Shown piece after piece: positions 12,301-20,582 of a stretch of DNA of 64,000 bases. Each line of letters begins with the position of its first letter. Positions within the stretch are counted from its first letter, which is position 1. The position numbers and the translations under genes are program-made. The notes under the pieces are model-generated. The model was not told where the DNA came from, did not search any database, and was given only the letters and a program-made list of their open reading frames with translations. This stretch comes from Legionella tucsonensis (GTDB lineage: Bacteria > Pseudomonadota > Gammaproteobacteria > Legionellales > Legionellaceae), in NCBI RefSeq assembly GCF_001468035.1, contig NZ_LNZA01000001.1, positions 682,001-746,000 on the forward strand. The letters are read 5' to 3'.

Positions 12301-12442
12301 TAATGGTAATTACTGTATTATCCATGCGAGGATATTGGCGAATTTGCATGTTATAGATGGAGTTAATACCAAAAAGAAAAATGAGCAAACTAATTACCAT
12401 GGCAAGTACAGGCCGCTTGATAAAAAGATCGGTAAATTTCAT
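9353..12442 (-). CDS. RND multidrug efflux transporter permease (AcrB/MexB class)
   Basis: Inner-membrane proton-drug antiporter of 1029 residues, the length of the hydrophobe/amphiphile efflux class. It starts MKFTDLFIKRPVLAMVIS, the standard HAE1 beginning. TM4 carries the proton-relay acidic pair (GLVVDDAIVVVENVHRH), and the family ends with the tandem TM block containing GLITLIGLISKHGILIVDFAN. A glycine-rich run (PPPLPGGGGGTP) sits in the periplasmic porter region. It pairs with the membrane-fusion gene at 12704-13966 upstream on the same strand. No outer-membrane factor is present, so a TolC homologue encoded elsewhere must complete the pump. Drug range unknown. Confidence 0.95.
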   Translation of the reverse strand: MKFTDLFIKRPVLAMVISLLIFLFGINSIYNMQIRQYPRMDNTVITIMTAYPGADADLIAGFITSPLEKAVASAEGIDYMTSSSTQGLSTITLNIKLNFDPQVAFTDVMSKVQQTLNQLPKESQQPVILKTSDSSTALMYISLDSTEMTPQQITDYATRVVQPQLQTVDGVAKAEILGGATYSMRIFLDPIKMAALGVSPSDVSVVLAKNNFLTAAGNTKGEYVAISVTAKTDLNDTTQFSNLIVKSDKGSIVRLRDVGRVELGSQDYDTSVTFNGKKAVFISITPTPTANPLTVISDVRKILPSVIKEFPPSLSGTIVYDATEFIRASLDEVTHTIIEAGLIVIVVIFLFLGSIRSVFIPIVTIPLSLIGVCTLMLILGYSVNLLTLLAFVLAIGLVVDDAIVVVENVHRHIEEGKTPFDAALIGAREIATPVIAMTITLAAVYAPIGFMGGLTGALFKEFAFTLACAVIISGIIALTLSPMMCSRVLSKEISSGKFVHFLDNFFNKLKVKYQNALHSLLNTRVIMLFFAAVVIIMLPYLYTHTSAETAPDEDQGFFFVMAMIPQYATLNYIEAFTKPFDAIYKSFPETENYFTVNNSSQTISGMVLKPWNQRSKSQFALKQPLQDKLSQVAGLNAFAIVPPPLPGGGGGTPVQFVIKTTNDFQSLLDVSNKLTEKAQKSGLFIYVDNSLKFNKPQIVLDINRSKASEMGLDMQAVGSSLTSALSGGYVNYFNLEGRSYQVIPQLSRSFRMTPEQLGQIYVKTMNGTMVPLSTVVTAKEKTAPNAASHFQQMNSATIQAVMMPGKTLGEGLAFLQNAANDTLPKGFSADYGGESRQFIQEGSALLFAFVFAIIIIFLVLSAQYESFRDPLIVLISVPMSICGALIPLNLGLASINIYTQVGLITLIGLISKHGILIVDFANHLQREKNLDKRAAVEEAAGIRLRPILMTTAAMVFGVLPLLIASGAGAVSRFDIGLVIATGLLIGTGFTLFVVPTLYTYIAEDHRSKKSEPQFDEAKIPDVQVPPQNH

Positions 12443-12494
12443 AACTGTTCCTGATTAAAAAATTTTTGTAACAGGGCTATGCCCCTCTTAAAAC

Positions 12495-12677
12495 GTAGCT
12501 TGGATTCAGCGAAGCAGAACTGCCATTAAGTTAAGAAACCAAGACTCTTCCATCTCGCGTCTGTCCGCGGGATTCAGTGATGTTCACATGATTTCTAGAT
12601 TCCGCGGACAAGCCGCGGAACGTAGGTAAGGTCAAGGTAAACTTAATGGCAGTTCTGCTTTACTGCATTTGGGCTAC
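12495..12677. repeat. MITE-like inverted-repeat element between the two RND pump genes
   Basis: A perfect 19 bp inverted repeat (GCAGAACTGCCATTAAGTT at 12514-12532; its complement at 12640-12658) is flanked by a weaker match running out to GTAGC at 12495 and GCTAC at 12677. The interior holds the palindrome CCGCGGACAAGCCGCGG (12602-12618) and a second GTCCGCGG (12563-12570). The outer arms resemble the CCTGGGTGCAGCGAAGC family found elsewhere in the window. It separates two genes that must be co-expressed and could fold into a long mRNA hairpin. Confidence 0.7.
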
Positions 12678-12703
12678 ATTACTACGTCATCATTCAACTG
12701 ATT

Positions 12704-13966
12704 TTATTGTTCCAACATATCCGGATTACTGATTTCATTTAATTTGACATCATTATTGATTACAACAGGCGTACCGTTTTGTAATTTTATTTCTCCGGCG
12801 CTTACAACTAATTGCCCTGCCTCAACTCCTTTCTTGATTACGGTATAATTTCCGCGTTGCTCACCCGTGGTGACAAAAACGCGCTTGACTGTAAGCAGAT
12901 CGGAACCATCAGGATTTTTCTTTCCGTCGGCATTTTTTTCTATAATGTAAACCGCATTGCCGTATAAACTGTAAGACACAGCTGTTGAAGGGACAATGAC
13001 TGTCTTAGGCTCAGGGGGTTGGCTTATTTCAATCGATGCAAACATGCCTGGTACAAAGGTAAAATTATGAATTTTATTTTTACTGTTTAAATCGGTACTG
13101 CAAGTGACAATTTGTTTATTTCCCATAGGTTCTTTTCGGGTTTTTATTAATGGAGATTTGTTTGGATCTTTAATTGCCGCTGTAGGGCAATTAGCAAGGG
13201 TACCCTGAACCAACATATTGTGTGTATTGACATCTACTTTAGCGTTAATTGCGGTGACCTTGGCCTCAAAAAGAGCATTAGGGAATGCTTCTACGGAAAA
13301 TGTAATGGTTTGATTCGGTCGAATACGTTTATAGAGTTGTTCTGGGAGATAAAATTCTAAATACAAAGGATCAAGTGATTGCAAGGTAACAATTGTTGTT
13401 TGCCCAGGGCTGATAAATTGCCCCAGGTTAACTTGTCGTATACCTAATTTCCCAGCAAATGGGGCAGTGATATGCTTTTGATTGATTTGTGCTTGAGTTT
13501 GATCCAATTTTGCCTGGGCTTGATCCAGATTTGCTTTGGCTTCATCGACCATTGAAATTGGTGAAGCGCCTCGTTTAAATAAATCATTTTGACGTTTATA
13601 ACTTAAGATTTTCAAAGTTAATTCTGCTTGATTAAATTTTAATATCGCTTGATCAACGCTATCATCAATTGTAATTAAAGGTGCATCTTTATCAACGTAC
13701 TGTCCAGATTCAAAATCAATTTTCACTACGTTTCCTGAAGCTTGAGAGCCGACATCAACTCCATTAAATGCAACAAAATTACCCACCGCATTAATAGTCG
13801 GTTGCCAGTCTACTGCTTTGGCGACAGCTGAAGCGACAGAGACAGCAGGCGGTTGATAGTTTGCAAAGAAACGCTTAATCAACACTCCCTTGATCAGATT
13901 AAAAGCAATGATTCCACCAAAAACAATCAATAGGGCTATTCCCATGATGATCATTCGCTTTTTCAT
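12704..13966 (-). CDS. RND efflux membrane-fusion (periplasmic adaptor) subunit
   Basis: Periplasmic adaptor of 420 residues linking the RND permease to an outer-membrane channel. An N-terminal membrane anchor (MIIMGIALLIVFGGIIAFNL) is followed by a lipoyl half (SGNVVKIDFESGQYVDKDAPL), an alpha hairpin (about residues 105-155, LDQAQAKLDQTQAQ), the second lipoyl half (ITAPFAGKLGIRQVNLGQFI), and beta-barrel/MP domains. Odd feature: about 40 extra residues rich in Lys/Asn and containing two cysteines (ANCPTAAI ... IVTCSTD) interrupt the beta-barrel region. It is the first gene of the pump pair; 261 bp containing an inverted-repeat element separate it from the permease. Confidence 0.93.
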   Translation of the reverse strand: MKKRMIIMGIALLIVFGGIIAFNLIKGVLIKRFFANYQPPAVSVASAVAKAVDWQPTINAVGNFVAFNGVDVGSQASGNVVKIDFESGQYVDKDAPLITIDDSVDQAILKFNQAELTLKILSYKRQNDLFKRGASPISMVDEAKANLDQAQAKLDQTQAQINQKHITAPFAGKLGIRQVNLGQFISPGQTTIVTLQSLDPLYLEFYLPEQLYKRIRPNQTITFSVEAFPNALFEAKVTAINAKVDVNTHNMLVQGTLANCPTAAIKDPNKSPLIKTRKEPMGNKQIVTCSTDLNSKNKIHNFTFVPGMFASIEISQPPEPKTVIVPSTAVSYSLYGNAVYIIEKNADGKKNPDGSDLLTVKRVFVTTGEQRGNYTVIKKGVEAGQLVVSAGEIKLQNGTPVVINNDVKLNEISNPDMLEQ

Positions 13967-14115
13967 TAATACTCCCGTGAAATACTTAAGCCTAGAAAAG
14001 TTAAAAACGATAAGTTTTTAAAATCTGCCAAATATAACATGAAAGATGAATTTATTATCCTTATTGTGCTTATAAGTTTCAATTTTATTTATTTCATGGT
14101 TATAAAAATATCCTA

Positions 14116-14143
14116 TTGACTAAATACAACACTTTGCTACTAT
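14116..14143 (+). promoter_or_regulatory. sigma-70-like promoter of the 14172 gene
   Basis: TTGACT (14116-14121), a 16-base spacer and TACTAT (14138-14143). Transcription would start near 14150, leaving a short leader with an AAAGGAGAAA ribosome site before the ATG. Confidence 0.55.
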
Positions 14144-14171
14144 GCAGCTTTCATCACACAAAGGAGAAACC

Positions 14172-14600
14172 ATGAAGTTGAAGTCCTTGTTATTTGCTCT
14201 TTGTTTTTGTTTGATTGGCCAAGCTTTTGCAGCAAATGCGCATTTGCACCCAAAAGCTACCGAGGCTGATAAAAATCATAAATCTGCTGGTAAATCAATG
14301 ATGTACCCAGGTTATTGTGAAATTGAAATCATCAATAACAGTATCGACAATGTCCGTGTATACGGTTCCTTTGATGATGGTGCTCCTTTAGATCCTTTTA
14401 CAATATTCTATTATGATGCACCTCATTATATCAGCTTGTATTACTATGGTTACTGCCATTCTGGTATGAATCTTTTAATCCAAGGTCCTTATGGCACTAT
14501 TTACTCAGGCTGGACTAATGTTAATAGTACGGTACGTATCGTTAACTACCTGAATAAAGGTGTTAAAGGCGATAAGGTTGAGATTACAGCAAAAAAATAA
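14172..14600 (+). CDS. small secreted protein, function unknown
   Basis: A 142-residue precursor. The signal peptide MKLKSLLFALCFCLIGQAFA (cleavage likely after AFA or shortly after) is followed by a His/Lys-containing linker and a compact beta-rich domain with many Tyr residues (FYYDAPHYISLYYYGYCHSG) and two cysteines (PGYCEIE, GYCHSG) that could form a disulfide. The start at 14172 is chosen because AAGGAGAAACC directly precedes it; a reading from 14142 would begin in the promoter. It has its own promoter and a strong terminator, so it is probably monocistronic and well expressed. I do not recognise the family. Confidence 0.75.
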   Translation: MKLKSLLFALCFCLIGQAFAANAHLHPKATEADKNHKSAGKSMMYPGYCEIEIINNSIDNVRVYGSFDDGAPLDPFTIFYYDAPHYISLYYYGYCHSGMNLLIQGPYGTIYSGWTNVNSTVRIVNYLNKGVKGDKVEITAKK

Positions 14601-14611
14601 GTAAGTTAGTA

Positions 14612-14631
14612 AAATAAGCGATAGCTTATTT
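14612..14631 (+). repeat. 8 bp hairpin after the 14172 gene
   Basis: AAATAAGC-GATA-GCTTATTT, a perfect short stem directly ahead of the terminator at 14638. Confidence 0.4.
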
Positions 14632-14637
14632 GACGAT

Positions 14638-14675
14638 AGGGAAGTTGCATTCAAACGCACCTTCCCTTTTTTATT
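14638..14675 (+). terminator. intrinsic terminator
   Basis: AGGGAAGTTGC and GCACCTTCCCT pair with one mismatch around an 8-base loop, followed by TTTTTTATTT. It ends the 14172 transcript. Confidence 0.85.
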
Positions 14676-14694
14676 TGTGTTTTAGGAGTTGTTC

Positions 14695-15045
14695 ATGAAG
14701 CGTTTAATCTCTTGTCTTCTATTATTACCTTTTTTGACTGCATGTGAAATGACTGAACCGGAATATTATGATGCCGGTTATTATCACTCAGTTCCTCCCC
14801 GTTCTGAAATTTATGGATTCGATGAGCGTCCGCATGACTATCGTCATCCTGCCACTCATCATCGAGGTCACAAAAAAGCAAAAGAGACTTCTAATCAAGC
14901 TAAAAAACATGGTCATCATGCAAATGATCAGAAACAAGTTATTGTAAATAATGCCAAGCCCAATAATGTCCATGGACATGATAAAAAAAATAACCAGGTT
15001 AAGCATCCTTCAGAGTATGGAACCAAAGTCATAGTTAATGACTAA
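14695..15045 (+). CDS. small His-rich lipoprotein, function unknown
   Basis: A 116-residue precursor with a lipoprotein signal: MKRLISCLLLLPFLTAC, with lipobox LTAC and Cys17 as the lipidated residue. The mature part opens with Tyr-rich YYDAGYYHS and continues with a histidine/lysine-rich stretch (HYRHPATHHRGHKKAK spelled roughly; HGHHANDQK later), which could bind metal. The start is the ATG at 14695 behind TTTAGGAG. Probably anchored to the outer membrane. No known family recognised; low-complexity composition makes homology weak evidence either way. Confidence 0.7.
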   Translation: MKRLISCLLLLPFLTACEMTEPEYYDAGYYHSVPPRSEIYGFDERPHDYRHPATHHRGHKKAKETSNQAKKHGHHANDQKQVIVNNAKPNNVHGHDKKNNQVKHPSEYGTKVIVND

Positions 15046-15210
15046 TTGAGATGAACTTACTGGGTCTAATATTCCCCGGTTATGCTTTTTTGCAGCAGGG
15101 GATGAGTTTTTAAGCAAAATAACAACATTATTTTCGATTTGTATTCACAATTCGTAACCAAGTAAATTTTGTGGTAGTCTTATGACGTTTTTTCTTTAGG
15201 GAGTTTTTGG

Positions 15211-15519
15211 ATGCGTAACTCACTTAAAATGCTGTTTGTGGGACTTTTATCTATAATTATCATAGCATGTGTTGCATCTCCAGGCAGTGAAAGCACCGGA
15301 GAGTTTTTGGATAGTTCGACTACCACTGCTAAGGTAAAAGCAATATTAGTGAATCAACTAGGGCGTACAGGTTTAGCAATACAAGTTAAGACCTTTAAAG
15401 ATGAAGTACAACTCAGTGGTTTTGTTGCTTCCCCAAGATTGAAACAAAGAGCAGGGAGTATTGCTGCGAGAGTGGATGGTGTTAGCAAGGTACGTAATGA
15501 CATCATCGTTAAACCCTAA
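15211..15519 (+). CDS. BON-domain lipoprotein
   Basis: A 102-residue precursor with lipobox IIIAC (Cys20). After a short linker, residues about 35-100 form one BON domain: TTAKVKAILVNQ at the start, the central VKTFKDEVQLSGFV strand pair with its conserved Gly, and ARVDGVSKVRNDIIV at the end. BON proteins (OsmY/DolP type) sit in the periplasm or on the outer membrane and bind phospholipid. One BON domain plus a lipid anchor is a reduced version of DolP, which has two. It lies 21 bp before glyA but is probably transcribed separately. Confidence 0.82.
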   Translation: MRNSLKMLFVGLLSIIIIACVASPGSESTGEFLDSSTTTAKVKAILVNQLGRTGLAIQVKTFKDEVQLSGFVASPRLKQRAGSIAARVDGVSKVRNDIIVKP

Positions 15520-15540
15520 CCATTTTCCTAAGGATTACTC

Positions 15541-16794
15541 ATGTTTGACCAAAGCTATACCATAGAAAATTTTGATGACGAATTACATCAAGCTATTGTT
15601 GATGAACAACGCCGGCAAGAAGAGTATGTAGAACTTATTGCATCGGAAAATTATGTAAGCCCACGCGTTTTGCAGGCCCAAGGTTCTGTATTAACGAATA
15701 AATACGCTGAAGGATATCCTGGTAAGCGTTATTATGGCGGATGTGAATATGTTGATGTTGCCGAAGAGTTAGCTATTGCGCGTGCAAAAAAGCTTTTTGG
15801 TGCAGATTACGTTAATGTTCAACCTCATTCGGGTTCACAAGCCAATGCCGCTGTAATGATGGCTTTATTAGCTCCTGGAGATGTTATTTTAGGTATGGCA
15901 TTACCTCATGGCGGCCATTTAACACATGGCTCCAAAGTTAATTTTTCAGGTAAGCTTTATGAAGCGATACCTTATGGCGTTGATGCACAAACTGGTTTAA
16001 TTGATTATGATATTTTAGAGCGCTTGGCTCTGGAGCATAAACCCAAATTAATTATCGCAGGATTTTCTGCTTATTCACGTACACTTGATTGGCCTAGATT
16101 TAGAGCAATAGCAGATAAAGTAGGTGCTTATCTGATGGCCGATGTTGCTCATGTTGCCGGGTTGATTGCCGTAGGTCTTTATCCTTCTCCAGTCCCTTAT
16201 GCTGATGTAGTAACAACTACGACCCATAAGACACTTAGAGGACCAAGAGGCGGGATGATTTTATGTCGCTCTAATGAAGAAATAGAGAAAAAATTAAATT
16301 CTTCTGTTTTTCCTGGTAACCAAGGTGGTCCATTAATGCATGTAATTGCCGCCAAAGCTGTTTCTTTTGCTGAGGCCCTATTGCCTGAATTTAAAACCTA
16401 TCAGCAACAAGTATTATTGAATGCCAGAACCATGGCTTCAGTACTTATGAGCCGTGGATACAAAGTTGTCTCTGGAGGTACAGACAATCATTTATTATTA
16501 GTTGATTTAATTGATAAGAACATCACAGGTAAAGATGCGGATTCGGCTTTAGATAAAGCAAATATCACCGTGAACAAGAATACAGTTCCTAATGACCCTC
16601 GTTCTCCTTTTGTAACCAGTGGTTTACGTTTAGGAACCCCAGCGGTAACCACAAGAGGATTTAAAGAAAAGGAAATAACGCTTTTATCCAATTGGATAGC
16701 AGATATTCTTGATGATATTAACAATGAAACGACTACGGCAAAAGTTAAAGAGCAAGTATTGCTTTTATGTCGTGAGTTTCCGGTTTATAGATAA
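15541..16794 (+). CDS. glyA: serine hydroxymethyltransferase
   Basis: PLP enzyme interconverting serine plus tetrahydrofolate with glycine plus 5,10-methylene-THF, the main one-carbon source; cytoplasmic. The 417-residue length is standard. Visible signatures are the N-terminal [29 protein letters not shown], and the PLP lysine in [16 protein letters not shown] near residue 230. It opens a tight plus-strand run: nrdR starts 3 bp after its stop, then nusB and thiL, a gene order frequent in gammaproteobacteria. Confidence 0.98.
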   Translation: MFDQSYTIENFDDELHQAIVDEQRRQEEYVELIASENYVSPRVLQAQGSVLTNKYAEGYPGKRYYGGCEYVDVAEELAIARAKKLFGADYVNVQPHSGSQANAAVMMALLAPGDVILGMALPHGGHLTHGSKVNFSGKLYEAIPYGVDAQTGLIDYDILERLALEHKPKLIIAGFSAYSRTLDWPRFRAIADKVGAYLMADVAHVAGLIAVGLYPSPVPYADVVTTTTHKTLRGPRGGMILCRSNEEIEKKLNSSVFPGNQGGPLMHVIAAKAVSFAEALLPEFKTYQQQVLLNARTMASVLMSRGYKVVSGGTDNHLLLVDLIDKNITGKDADSALDKANITVNKNTVPNDPRSPFVTSGLRLGTPAVTTRGFKEKEITLLSNWIADILDDINNETTTAKVKEQVLLLCREFPVYR

Positions 16795-16796
16795 TT

Positions 16797-17249
16797 ATGT
16801 TTTGTCCTTTTTGCCATGCAGAAGAAACGAAAGTAGTGGACTCGCGCTTGGTCGCTGAAGGCGCCCAGGTACGTAGAAGGCGAGAATGTCTTGTATGCCA
16901 TGAACGTTTTACTACTTTTGAGACAGCTGAATTAATCATGCCATTAATCGTTAAACGTGATGGCAGACGCGAGCCATTTAACATCGATAATCTACGCTCA
17001 GGTATGTTACGTGCTTTGGAAAAAAGACCAGTGAGTGTCGATGCATTAGAAGCATCGATTATTTCGATTACACAAGAAATTCGCCGTAGAGGTGAGAGAG
17101 AAATTGATTCCCAGATTATTGGTGAGCTGGTCATGAAAGAATTATATAGTTTGGATCATGTTGCCTATGTACGGTTTGCATCCGTATATAAACGCTTTAA
17201 AGACGTAAGTGATTTCAGACAGACAATTGATCAGATGAATAAGGAATAG
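16797..17249 (+). CDS. nrdR: transcriptional repressor NrdR
   Basis: Zinc-ribbon/ATP-cone repressor of ribonucleotide reductase genes; 150 residues as usual. The zinc ribbon uses Cys3, Cys6, Cys31 and Cys34 (CPFC ... CLVCHERF), with the basic VRRRREC segment between them for DNA contact. The ATP-cone follows from about residue 48 ([20 protein letters not shown]). It is 2 bp downstream of glyA and probably co-transcribed. Its targets (NrdR boxes) were not found in this window. Confidence 0.96.
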   Translation: MFCPFCHAEETKVVDSRLVAEGAQVRRRRECLVCHERFTTFETAELIMPLIVKRDGRREPFNIDNLRSGMLRALEKRPVSVDALEASIISITQEIRRRGEREIDSQIIGELVMKELYSLDHVAYVRFASVYKRFKDVSDFRQTIDQMNKE

Positions 17250-17331
17250 GTCCGTAGTGATTTTTTTCCCTTCTCTTAAAGTTAAGAGAGAAGGACTTTA
17301 TAGATGTTTAAGAAGAGTTCATGAGGTTAAG

Positions 17332-17775
17332 GTGGAAAAGCAGTCAATAAGCGGTAAAAGAAAAGCCCGAAAACTAGCACTTCAGGCTCTTTATCAATGG
17401 TTAATGTCTGGAAGTGAGTTGCATGAAATTGAAGCACAATTTCGTGTCATTAATAATATGGATAAGGTGGATGTAGATTACTTTTGCCGTATTTTACACG
17501 GCGTGCCTGCCCACGTTGAGACTTTGGAAGCAAGTATTACTCCTTTTCTTGACAGAGAGATCACCGGACTTAATCCAATTGAACTGACTGTATTACGTAT
17601 CGGTTCTTTTGAATTATTCTATTGTCCTGAAATTCCTTATAAAGTTGTTCTTGATGAATCAATATCATTGACCAAAGAATTTGGTTCCCAGGATGGATAC
17701 CGTTATGTTAATGGTGTATTAAATAGTTTGGCACAACAGGTGCGTTCAATTGAAATCAGTCATAGCTATGAATGA
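17332..17775 (+). CDS. nusB: transcription antitermination factor NusB
   Basis: All-helical RNA-binding antitermination protein that acts with NusE/S10 on boxA of rRNA leaders. The 147 residues start MEKQSISGKRKARKLALQAL, with the arginine-rich N-terminus and ALQALYQW helix typical of NusB, and end with DGYRYVNGVLNSLA. The start is the GTG at 17332 behind GAGG; an in-frame extension back to 17257 would add 25 residues outside the family and would read through an 11 bp inverted repeat (17269-17294, CCTTCTCTTAA/TTAAGAGAGAAGG) that lies in the nrdR-nusB gap. The end overlaps thiL by 8 bases. Confidence 0.93.
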   Translation: MEKQSISGKRKARKLALQALYQWLMSGSELHEIEAQFRVINNMDKVDVDYFCRILHGVPAHVETLEASITPFLDREITGLNPIELTVLRIGSFELFYCPEIPYKVVLDESISLTKEFGSQDGYRYVNGVLNSLAQQVRSIEISHSYE

Positions 17776-18721
17776 ATTCTCACTTATTGAACACTTTTTT
17801 AAACCACTTGATTGCAAACGAGATGAGGTATTATTAGGCATTGGTGATGATGCTGCATGTGTATGTGTTTCTCAAGGAATGAACTTACTGGTGAGCACGG
17901 ATACTTTGGTTTCAGGTGTACATTTTCTTCCACAATGGAATGCTTATGATATTGCTTGCAAGTCGGTTATGGTCAATGTAAGTGATATGGCTGCTATGGC
18001 AGCGGATCCTTGTTGGGTTATTCTTTCTTTAACCTTGCCTGAACTTAATCAACAGTGGCTTACTTTATTTACGCAAGGACTAAAAGATTCCCTGAGTCAA
18101 TTTAATATGACTTTAATAGGCGGTGATACAACACAAGGCCCCTTATCAATAACGCTAACTGTTTTTGGTACTACACCAAAAGATAAAGCGATACCACGTA
18201 GTGGAGCTAAACCTGGAGATATAATTGTGGTTTCCGGCGAATTGGGTGCAGCAGCCTTAGCAATTAAATTTCTTGAAAATCAGCAGATACCTCAAGAAGA
18301 TAGATCTGAATTAATGAATAAATTACTGCACCCCAAACCCCGAATTGATTTGGTTGATTTTTTACGACGTTATGCAACTGCAGCTATAGATATTTCAGAT
18401 GGACTTAGTGCAGACTTAAATCATATCTGTGTTGCGAGCAATGTTGGTGCGTGCCTCAATAAAGAGGCCATTCCAGTACATACCATGCTCTATAAATATT
18501 GGTCTGATAATGCAGTTGATCTGGCTTTGACTGGTGGTGATGATTATGAGTTATGTTTTACAGTGCCGGAACATCGATTGGCTTCACTGATGAATGATTG
18601 TAAGAAAGCCCACTTATACTGTTATCCTATTGGAGTAATTGAAGCGACTCCCGGTTTAAGAATGAAAGATGCGAACAATCATTGTCATGTGTTAAAACCA
18701 GCAGGCTATTCACATTTTTAG
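17768..18721 (+). CDS. thiL: thiamine-monophosphate kinase
   Basis: ATP-dependent kinase making thiamine diphosphate from thiamine monophosphate. The 317-residue length is normal. Motifs of the PurM/ThiL fold: LGIGDDAACV near residue 25, STDTLVSGVHF, the metal-binding MVNVSDMAAMAADP, GGDTTQGPL, AAIDISDGLSADL and LTGGDDYELCF. The ATG at 17768 (MNEFSLIEHFF) overlaps the nusB stop; an earlier ATG at 17750 adds six residues within nusB and is less likely. nusB-thiL-pgpA is a widespread gammaproteobacterial order. Confidence 0.95.
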   Translation: MNEFSLIEHFFKPLDCKRDEVLLGIGDDAACVCVSQGMNLLVSTDTLVSGVHFLPQWNAYDIACKSVMVNVSDMAAMAADPCWVILSLTLPELNQQWLTLFTQGLKDSLSQFNMTLIGGDTTQGPLSITLTVFGTTPKDKAIPRSGAKPGDIIVVSGELGAAALAIKFLENQQIPQEDRSELMNKLLHPKPRIDLVDFLRRYATAAIDISDGLSADLNHICVASNVGACLNKEAIPVHTMLYKYWSDNAVDLALTGGDDYELCFTVPEHRLASLMNDCKKAHLYCYPIGVIEATPGLRMKDANNHCHVLKPAGYSHF

Positions 18722-18769
18722 TTGGGCCTGGAGACAATAGCTGTCTCTTGATCACATCTCTGCCCACGT

Positions 18770-18925
18770 TTCGCGACGTGTCCGCGGCGTCCAGTATTTT
18801 AGGGCAGATCTTCTGGATCTGAATAAGTCGCGGTGTGGGAAGTTCGAAATAGATCTGGGCTGGTTTTTCAGCGATGTGTAGAAGTTTCAGAAGACGAGAA
18901 CCAGGGTAGCGTCTATTGCATATTA
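18770..18925 (+). other. GC-rich degenerate coding remnant, copy 1
   Basis: The thiL-pgpA gap contains a stretch visibly richer in GC than its neighbours. In one plus-strand frame it reads like a protein C-terminus (DLLDLNKSRCGKFEIDLGW then FFSDV-stop-KFQKTRTRVAS), interrupted by a stop. The 20 bases at 18859-18878 match 18/20 with the complement of 51330-51349, and the frame is parallel (DLGWFFSDV against ELDWLFSDV). No start codon or intact frame exists, so this is a decayed mobile or gene-end remnant of unknown origin. Confidence 0.5.
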
Positions 18926-18974
18926 GAGCATTTGGATACAACCTTTAAAACGAGCTAAGTATAGAGAAAAAAAA

Positions 18975-19457
18975 ATGAAACAAATAAATTTAGCAAAAAA
19001 TGTGTTCCAAGATCCTATTTACTTCATTGCTTTTGGGTTTGGTAGCGGTTTAATGTCTACTGCTCCAGGCACCTGGGGGACATTAGCTGCAATACCTCTC
19101 TATTTGCTGCTTATGGGAACCAATTGGGCAGTTTATCTTTTTTTTACGCTGCTCGCATTTATTTTGGGGGTTTGGGTTTGTGAGAAAGTTTCTCAAGATT
19201 TGGGCGTACATGATTATAAAGGAATTGTTTGGGATGAGGTTGTAGGTTATTTATTAACTATGTTTTTGGCACCGAAAGGAGCGATCTGGATGCTCTGGGG
19301 ATTTATTTTGTTTCGAATTTTTGATATTTGGAAACCCCAACCCATAGATTATATTGATCAAAAAGTACGCGGCGGGTTTGGGATTATGTTGGATGACGTA
19401 TTAGCTGCTGTGCCTTCTTGGTTAATAATGCAATTTTTAGCATGGAGTTTTACGTAA
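18975..19457 (+). CDS. pgpA: phosphatidylglycerophosphatase A
   Basis: Inner-membrane lipid phosphatase converting phosphatidylglycerol phosphate to phosphatidylglycerol. The 160 residues match PgpA: the N-terminal GFGSGLMSTAPGTWGTLAAI loop, the acidic KGIVWDEVVGYL motif, FRIFDIWKPQPIDYIDQ and the GGFGIMLDDVLAAV segment with catalytic Asp residues. There are three to four membrane helices. The ribosome site is weak (AGAGA). The following permease starts immediately after its TAA. Confidence 0.95.
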   Translation: MKQINLAKNVFQDPIYFIAFGFGSGLMSTAPGTWGTLAAIPLYLLLMGTNWAVYLFFTLLAFILGVWVCEKVSQDLGVHDYKGIVWDEVVGYLLTMFLAPKGAIWMLWGFILFRIFDIWKPQPIDYIDQKVRGGFGIMLDDVLAAVPSWLIMQFLAWSFT

Positions 19458-20531
19458 ATGAATGAGAACCATAAAGAGCTCATTAGTATGGGTTTGACTG
19501 TTGGAATTGTAGTTCTTAGTTTATTTATTATTCATCGTTTTATTCCATCATTGATCTGGGCTTCCATAATTGCTATTGCTACTTACCCCTTATATAAAAA
19601 ATGGCATTATCTTTTTAGGAATAAAAATAATTTATCTGCTTTACTCTTTACAACATTAATTGGTTTATTGTTTCTGCTTCCATTAAGCTGGTTATTGGGT
19701 TTGCTGATTAAGGAGTTACAGATATTTATTAATTTCTTGCAAGATCTAAATCAACAAGGTGGAGCGGCCCCCAAATTCTTAAAAGACTTTCCATTTATGG
19801 GGAGTGATTTGATTACATATTGGGATGATCATATTGGTAAGCCTGGTATGATCAAAAGCTTACTGTCTAATGTTCACTTATCGTTAACGCCTACGAGTTA
19901 TTATGTAAAACAAATAGGCTCCAATTTAGCGCATCGAAGTGTTCAATTAGGCTTTACCCTATTGAGCTTGTTTTTCTTATATCGTGATGGCGATCGATTA
20001 ATATTGCAGATTTATCAAGTAGGGGAATCTTGTTTGGGGAAAAGGTGGTTCCGTTATGCAGACAGACTCCCCAGAGCATTGAGAGCCACAGTAAATGGAA
20101 CAATTGTGGTTGGGTTAGGTGTGGGTGTCTTAATGGGAGTTTGTTATGGCATGGTTGATTTTCCAGCGCCTACTCTTGTTGGATTTATCACTGCACTTGC
20201 AGCAATGATTCCATTCGTTGTGCCTATAGTTTTTATTACGGTAGCGATTATTCTGGTTTCATTTGGTAGTATGATCGGCGCAATTATTGTTCTGGTTTGG
20301 GGAACTTTAGTGATGTTTGTGGCAGATCATTTTGTCAAACCTGTGTTAATTGGTGGCGCAATAGAGTTGCCTTTTTTAGCTGTGCTATTTGGAATTCTTG
20401 GAGGAGTAGAAACTTTAGGTCTGCTTGGTTTGTTTGTAGGGCCTTTAATTATGGTTTTATTTGTGACTTTGTGGCAAGAACCGCAAATATTAGTTTCCGC
20501 ACAAATCCATCAACCTGCAGACAAAAAATAA
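19458..20531 (+). CDS. AI-2E family transporter (PerM-like)
   Basis: Polytopic inner-membrane protein of 357 residues in the AI-2E/PerM family, whose members are linked to autoinducer export or Na+/H+ antiport; the substrate here is unknown. Two N-terminal helices (residues about 12-55), a pair around 60-95, a long extracytoplasmic segment, then the conserved block NGTIVVGLGVGVLMGVCYG, VGFITALAAMIPFVVPIVF and the end GLFVGPLIMVLFVTLW. Its ATG abuts the pgpA stop, implying co-translation. Confidence 0.88.
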   Translation: MNENHKELISMGLTVGIVVLSLFIIHRFIPSLIWASIIAIATYPLYKKWHYLFRNKNNLSALLFTTLIGLLFLLPLSWLLGLLIKELQIFINFLQDLNQQGGAAPKFLKDFPFMGSDLITYWDDHIGKPGMIKSLLSNVHLSLTPTSYYVKQIGSNLAHRSVQLGFTLLSLFFLYRDGDRLILQIYQVGESCLGKRWFRYADRLPRALRATVNGTIVVGLGVGVLMGVCYGMVDFPAPTLVGFITALAAMIPFVVPIVFITVAIILVSFGSMIGAIIVLVWGTLVMFVADHFVKPVLIGGAIELPFLAVLFGILGGVETLGLLGLFVGPLIMVLFVTLWQEPQILVSAQIHQPADKK

Positions 20532-20566
20532 GGGCTGGATAAAATAATCCAACCCAGATTTTCTTT
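20532..20566 (+). terminator. intrinsic terminator
   Basis: GGG-C-TGGAT / ATCCA-A-CCC stem around AAAATA, followed by AGATTTTCTTT, directly after the AI-2E permease stop and between convergent genes. Confidence 0.7.
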
Positions 20567-20582
20567 AGGTGTTATGACTCAA

